A DNA stretch of 64,000 nucleotides from Micromonospora marina (GTDB taxonomy: Bacteria; Actinomycetota; Actinomycetes; Mycobacteriales; Micromonosporaceae), in assembly GCF_900091565.1 (NCBI RefSeq), contig NZ_FMCV01000006.1, positions 124,001-188,000 of the forward strand. The letters are read 5' to 3'. The translations under genes were made by a program, and so were the position numbers. Positions 60,796-64,000 of the stretch are shown piece by piece; positions within the stretch are counted from its first letter, which is position 1, and each line of letters begins with the position of its first letter. Below the pieces are notes generated by a model. That model ran no database searches and had not been told where the DNA came from. It saw only the letters and a list, made by a program, of their open reading frames with translations.

Positions 60796-61908
60796 TCAGT
60801 AGGACGTGCCGACCTTGTCGAAGGCCTGCTGGGCGATGGTGGCGTTCCAGGTGTCGTCGAAGCCGATCTTCTCGGCCGCGGCCGCCTCGCTGACGCTGCC
60901 GTTGATCTCGAAGGCGGTGACCACGAACTCGTTGGCCTGCTTGAACTGTTCCGGGGTCAGGACGATGCTCTTGCCGTAGATCGGGTAGTTCGACTCGAAC
61001 GCCGTCTTGAAGACCTCGGGCTTGATGTCGGTGAAGATGCCGGCGAGCAGGTCGTGAAACTCGTCCTTCTCCGCCTGGATGAAGTTGAGCGACCGCTGGA
61101 TCGCCCGGCAGTACGAGGCGATGGCCTCGGGGTTCTTCTCCAGGAAGTCCTCCTTGCAGGAGGCCACGATGTAGGGGAAGCCGACGAGCGGCTGGACCGG
61201 GTCCTTGGACATGTCGAAGAGGTACTTCATGCCGAGGTCGGAGATCGCCTGGTCGGAGATCGGCGACGAGATCGCCATGCCGTCGATCTGCTTGTTCTTC
61301 ACCGCCGCGAGCATCGCCGACCCGCCGCCCTGGATCGGCACGATCTTCAGGTCCTTGTTCGGGTCGAGCTTGCCCAGGTTGCTGGCGGCGTACCGGATCA
61401 GCAGGTCCGGGGTGCTGGCGACGCCGGTGGAGGCGAGCTGCATGCCGCGCATGGCCGCGCCCCGCTGCTCGGGGGTGCTGGAGTCGCTCAGGCCGGCCTT
61501 CTCGAACGCCTCGGCGCTGATCACGATGTTCGTGGCCAGGGTGGTCACCATGCCGCAGAAGCTGATCAGCGGCTGGCCCACCGCCGTGGACTTCATGGTG
61601 TCCATCGGCGAGCCGACGACGAAATCGGCGTCACCGGCGAGAACGATGTTGGCCACCACTCCCTGCCCGGCGACCTTGCCGTTCTGCTGCAGCCCTTCCT
61701 CGGCGAAGTAGCCCTTCTTCTCGGCGACGAGGAACGGCGCCCAGATGAAGGAGGTCGCGGTCGACCGGATGGTGGTGTACGGGCCGCCGGCGTTGCCGCC
61801 GCCGGAGGCGGCGGGGGCGCCGTCCGGGCGGGAACACGCGGCCAGCAGGCCACCGGCACCGGCCAGGGCGCCGAGTCGGAGCAGGTTACGACGGGACAAA
61901 GCAGACAT
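60796..61908 (-). CDS. NMT1/SsuA-type substrate-binding lipoprotein (Tat-type signal)
   Basis: 370 residues, ATG 61908, GGGAG upstream. The leader SRRNLLRLGALAGAGGLLAAC has both a twin-arginine motif and a lipobox. The fold matches periplasmic binding proteins for nitrate, sulfonates, taurine or pyrimidine precursors (TSFIWAPFLVAEKKGYFAEEGL, GDADFVVGSPMDTMKS, VKNKQIDGMAISSPISDQAI, FPYIVASCKEDFLEKNPEAI). It delivers the substrate to the SsuBC-like pair. With the Dpp-type system, this locus has two separate importers. Confidence 0.91.
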   Translation of the reverse strand: MSALSRRNLLRLGALAGAGGLLAACSRPDGAPAASGGGNAGGPYTTIRSTATSFIWAPFLVAEKKGYFAEEGLQQNGKVAGQGVVANIVLAGDADFVVGSPMDTMKSTAVGQPLISFCGMVTTLATNIVISAEAFEKAGLSDSSTPEQRGAAMRGMQLASTGVASTPDLLIRYAASNLGKLDPNKDLKIVPIQGGGSAMLAAVKNKQIDGMAISSPISDQAISDLGMKYLFDMSKDPVQPLVGFPYIVASCKEDFLEKNPEAIASYCRAIQRSLNFIQAEKDEFHDLLAGIFTDIKPEVFKTAFESNYPIYGKSIVLTPEQFKQANEFVVTAFEINGSVSEAAAAEKIGFDDTWNATIAQQAFDKVGTSY

Positions 61909-61951
61909 TGTTACTCCCGGGGGAACGAGTAAGAAAGACGAGGTGGCGCGC

Positions 61952-62695
61952 TCAGTGCCGGCCGAGGGTGCCGAATGCCGCCGGCGAGTCGCCGAGACCG
62001 GCCGCCCGGAAGGCGGCCCAGATACTTGCCTGGTTGGCCGTGACGACGGGGATGGAAATGTCGTTCTCCAGCTCGGCGACCACGCCGAGGGTGGAGAGGT
62101 TCGTGCAGCTGATGAACAGCGCCTCGGCGTCCGGGTGGGCGGCGGCCCGAGCGAGGCGGTAGACGACCTCCTCGGACTGCTGCGCGATGGCCGAGACCGG
62201 TGTGCGGGCGAGCGGGAAGTGCGCGACGCGCTCCCGCAGGCCGAGACCGACCAGGTTGACCACGTCGAGACCGTGCGCGGTGAAGAATTCGCGCAGCCGC
62301 TGGTTGAGGGTGTCGTCGTAGGGGGTGGCGACGGCGACCCGGGTGACGCCCAGCGCGCGGAGCGCCTGCACGCCGGCCCCCGACGTGGACAACGTCGGGC
62401 AGCCGACGCGCTCGGCGATCCGCCCTACCAGGTCGGTCTCGTACTCGTGACCACCGACGAAGCTGCCGGATGTGCAGCCGAAGACCACGACGTCGGCGTC
62501 GAGCTCGGACAACTGCTCAGCGGCGCGCAGGGCGTCGTCGGCCATGGTGACCAGACCGGCGGGGTCGAGCCGGGGAATCACCATCCGGGCCGCGTGTGCG
62601 GATGCGCCGCGGGGCAGTACGGAGTAGATCTCCGGCTCCATAGTCATGTTGACGTGCGGGACGATCAAGCCGATTCGGGCTCGCCAGCCGTGCAT
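61952..62695 (-). CDS. Maleate isomerase-like Asp/Glu racemase superfamily enzyme
   Basis: 247 residues from ATG 62695, which has AGGAGG 8 bases upstream; the GTG at 62704 lies inside that site and is excluded. Both catalytic cysteines are present: C74 (VFGCTSGSF) and C197 (FISCTNLST). The opening IGLIVPHVNMTMEPEIYSVLP is typical of maleate cis-trans isomerase and arylmalonate-decarboxylase relatives. It would isomerise maleate-type diacids or racemise a substituted diacid or hydantoin-derived acid. It is first of the transcription unit containing the SsuABC-like transporter. Confidence 0.88.
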   Translation of the reverse strand: MHGWRARIGLIVPHVNMTMEPEIYSVLPRGASAHAARMVIPRLDPAGLVTMADDALRAAEQLSELDADVVVFGCTSGSFVGGHEYETDLVGRIAERVGCPTLSTSGAGVQALRALGVTRVAVATPYDDTLNQRLREFFTAHGLDVVNLVGLGLRERVAHFPLARTPVSAIAQQSEEVVYRLARAAAHPDAEALFISCTNLSTLGVVAELENDISIPVVTANQASIWAAFRAAGLGDSPAAFGTLGRH

Positions 62696-62744
62696 CGTCG
62701 TCACCTCCTGGCGGCCCGGTGCCGGGGCGTAGGTTTAGTGGTGA

Positions 62745-62823
62745 AGCGGACTCGTTCGCCTGAGTGGAACGCCGGTCCGCTATGTATGCCGGGACGCTAA
62801 TGGCTCGTCCCGAGCCCCGTCAA
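62745..62823 (-). promoter_or_regulatory. Promoter and operator candidates of the maleate-isomerase operon
   Basis: On the minus strand TTGACG (62823-62818) and TAGCGT (62799-62794) are 18 bases apart. A perfect palindrome GGCTCG-TCC-CGAGCC (62802-62816) fills the spacer and could be an operator or the terminator of the preceding gene. A second pair of arms, AGCGGAC (62745-62751) and GTCCGCT (62775-62781), lies just past the predicted start. Confidence 0.42.
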
Positions 62824-62860
62824 GGGTGGAAAAGCAGCCGGAACAAAACGTCCGGCCGGC

Positions 62861-63616
62861 TCACCGCCAGCGGCCGACCAGATCGTTGACCAGGCACGAC
62901 GACGAAACCTCCGACCGACCGAGGCGACGCAGGGCGCGATACGCCGCGGCCACCGACGAGGAGAGCACCGGCACGCCGAGTTCGTCGCCGACCGCGGCGA
63001 CGGCCTCGACCGTCGGCATGCCGGTGCCGCTGAGCAGCACCACCGTGCCCGGGTCGGGCCGCAGCCCACGCAGCAGGGTGGTGACCTCGGCGGGCGTGAT
63101 CGCGTAGATGCCGTTCGGCGCCGGCGCCTTCGCCACGCCGGCCACCGTGAGCCCGGCGGAGGTCCAGTACCCGACCGCCAGGTCGGTGAGCCAGTCCGGG
63201 TACGGCGAGACGACCAGCACCCGCGTGCGGCCGAGTTCGGCGAGCGTCTCCAGGATCGCCCGGGCCGCGGTCAGCCCCCGTCCGGCGCCCGCCGCCTCGA
63301 TCGCCTCGTGCAGCCGCGCGTCGCCGTCCGTTCCCACCAGGTAGGACGAACCGGTGCAGGCGAAGTAGGTGACCCCGGGCCGGGCCGGGAGCAACGTGCC
63401 CGTGGTGGAGGTGAGCGCGTCGTTGTAGCCGAGCAGCCGCTCCTTCAGGGTGCCCGGCAGCTGCGGCAGCGGCGCGATCCGGACGTCGACCGCAGCGGGC
63501 AGCAGGGCGCGCAGCTCGGTCGCCACCGTCGGGTTCTCCGGCGGCACCAGTGCCGCGACCCCATCACCGCCGCTCCCGCCGGTCGACGCGTCGATCCGGT
63601 TCGGCTCCTCACCCAT
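62861..63616 (-). CDS. Asp/Glu racemase superfamily enzyme with only the first active-site cysteine
   Basis: 251 residues from ATG 63616. The two-lobed racemase fold aligns with the 61952-62695 protein. The first catalytic motif is FACTGSSY with C87. Where the second Cys motif (SCTN) should be, the sequence is VLLSGTGMPT, placing glycine at 197. Maleate isomerases and racemases need both cysteines; arylmalonate decarboxylase has Gly first and Cys second. This protein has the mirror arrangement, so a decarboxylase or one-handed chemistry is possible. It is the most upstream gene of the cluster and divergent from the cupin gene. Confidence 0.85.
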   Translation of the reverse strand: MGEEPNRIDASTGGSGGDGVAALVPPENPTVATELRALLPAAVDVRIAPLPQLPGTLKERLLGYNDALTSTTGTLLPARPGVTYFACTGSSYLVGTDGDARLHEAIEAAGAGRGLTAARAILETLAELGRTRVLVVSPYPDWLTDLAVGYWTSAGLTVAGVAKAPAPNGIYAITPAEVTTLLRGLRPDPGTVVLLSGTGMPTVEAVAAVGDELGVPVLSSSVAAAYRALRRLGRSEVSSSCLVNDLVGRWR

Positions 63617-63668
63617 GACAGCCACCGCCTTCCAGTTCGCTGATCGTTCCGAGTCTCGGCCCGAACCG

Positions 63669-63698
63669 TTGACAGGCCGGGCCGTGGCACGACAGTAT
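63669..63698 (+). promoter_or_regulatory. Promoter candidate for the partial cupin gene
   Basis: TTGACA (63669-63674) and CAGTAT (63693-63698) are 18 bases apart on the plus strand, about 100 bases upstream of the start at 63800. Another TTGACA-like hexamer lies at 63732-63737 without a good -10. Confidence 0.35.
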
Positions 63699-63799
63699 CC
63701 ACCTTGTTCCGCCTGGGAAACCATCGTTCGTTTGACAGGAACAACTCTTATCTCGGATGGGCGCCCCAGGAACCCCGAGGCAAAGGTGTGCAGACTGAC

Positions 63800-64000
63800 A
63801 TGTGGAATCGCCCTGACGTCGACTTCGTCTCGACCCAAGACCTGCCCTGGGCCCCGGTCCCGGGCGGTCAGTTCGGCTCCGGCCACGGCGGCGGCCTGCG
63901 CAAGACACTCTCCGTCGACGAGGAGGACGGCGCCCGCACCGAGCTGCTCGCCTTCACCAACCGGCAGCAGGGGGTGCTGAGCGCCCAGGCCGACATCTTC
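63800..64000 (+). CDS. Partial cupin-like protein, C-terminus beyond window
   Basis: 67 codons are visible from ATG 63800 to the window edge. The start (MWNRPDVDFVSTQDLPWAPVPGG, then GLRKTLSVDEEDGARTELLAF and QADIF) resembles the first strands of cupins of the ChrR/DUF4437 type, which begin with a W-x-P turn and a KxLxxDEExGA pattern. It is divergent from the racemase gene, with 183 bases between. It could be a ring-cleaving or isomerase-type cupin linked to the same pathway; only more sequence would decide. Confidence 0.55.
   Translation, partial: MWNRPDVDFVSTQDLPWAPVPGGQFGSGHGGGLRKTLSVDEEDGARTELLAFTNRQQGVLSAQADIF

Noticed and set aside
62696..62704. GTG at 62704 as start of the maleate-isomerase-like gene
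   Set aside because: It overlaps the AGGAGG ribosome site that is correctly spaced for the ATG at 62695.

Overview
The window is GC-rich throughout, uses GTG starts often, packs genes with 1-8 base overlaps, and carries families typical of filamentous actinobacteria (PadR-controlled ABC pumps, AfsR/SARP regulators, F420-type LLM oxidoreductases, mycothiol-type DinB remnants). Overall it looks like a chromosomal segment of a Micromonosporaceae member, probably Micromonospora or a close relative; that placement is inference from gene content and base composition only. No rRNA or tRNA gene, CRISPR array, insertion sequence or clear prophage was seen.

Positions 1-38,400 are a mixed accessory region. 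It opens with a secreted delta-60-repeat protein cut by the window edge. A winged-helix regulator plus an iron-sulfur (6-4)-type photolyase follow, then a 1463-residue secreted subtilisin-like protease with kelch repeats and a second winged-helix regulator. Next come a STAS protein that overlaps an ECF sigma factor, SurE, a PfkB kinase, a D-amino-acid oxidase, two RibD-type reductases, VOC and DUF1801 proteins, a GlxA-type regulator, a rhodanese and a sulfotransferase. At 26-31.6 kb a 1090-residue HEAT-like protein converges on a BtrH-type acyltransferase/DUF3800 pair whose purpose is unknown. Two ABC exporter systems follow. One is DrrAB-like and converges on an AfsR-like regulator. The other is a PadR / HAAS-like-ABC ATPase / permease operon. 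At least four loci in this half are decayed genes with internal deletions or frameshifts.

Positions 38,400-63,700 hold the most coherent and interesting unit: 21 consecutive minus-strand genes devoted to uptake and breakdown of an unidentified compound. In transcription order they are two Asp/Glu-racemase-superfamily enzymes (one maleate-isomerase-like, one with an unusual active site), a Tat-lipoprotein binding protein with FMN alpha-hydroxyacid oxidase, SsuB/SsuC-type ABC components, an MmgE/PrpD enzyme and an IclR regulator. A second polycistron of 12 tightly overlapped genes then encodes a complete Dpp/Opp-type ABC importer, HyuA, two tandem HyuB, an amidohydrolase, a SnoaL-like protein, a quinone-oxidoreductase-like enzyme, a TIGR04076 protein, an LLM flavoprotein and an alpha/beta hydrolase with an extra N-terminal domain. 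ATP-dependent HyuAB enzymes open cyclic amides (hydantoins, oxoproline, lactams), so the simplest model is import and ring opening of a cyclic amide or imide, then processing of a dicarboxylate or alpha-hydroxy acid. Candidate operators lie upstream of the SBP5 gene (IclR-type palindrome touching the -35 box) and of the maleate-isomerase-like gene. A XRE-cupin regulator with a near-perfect palindrome converges on the end of the cluster, separated by a bidirectional terminator. The window ends with a divergent partial cupin-like gene.
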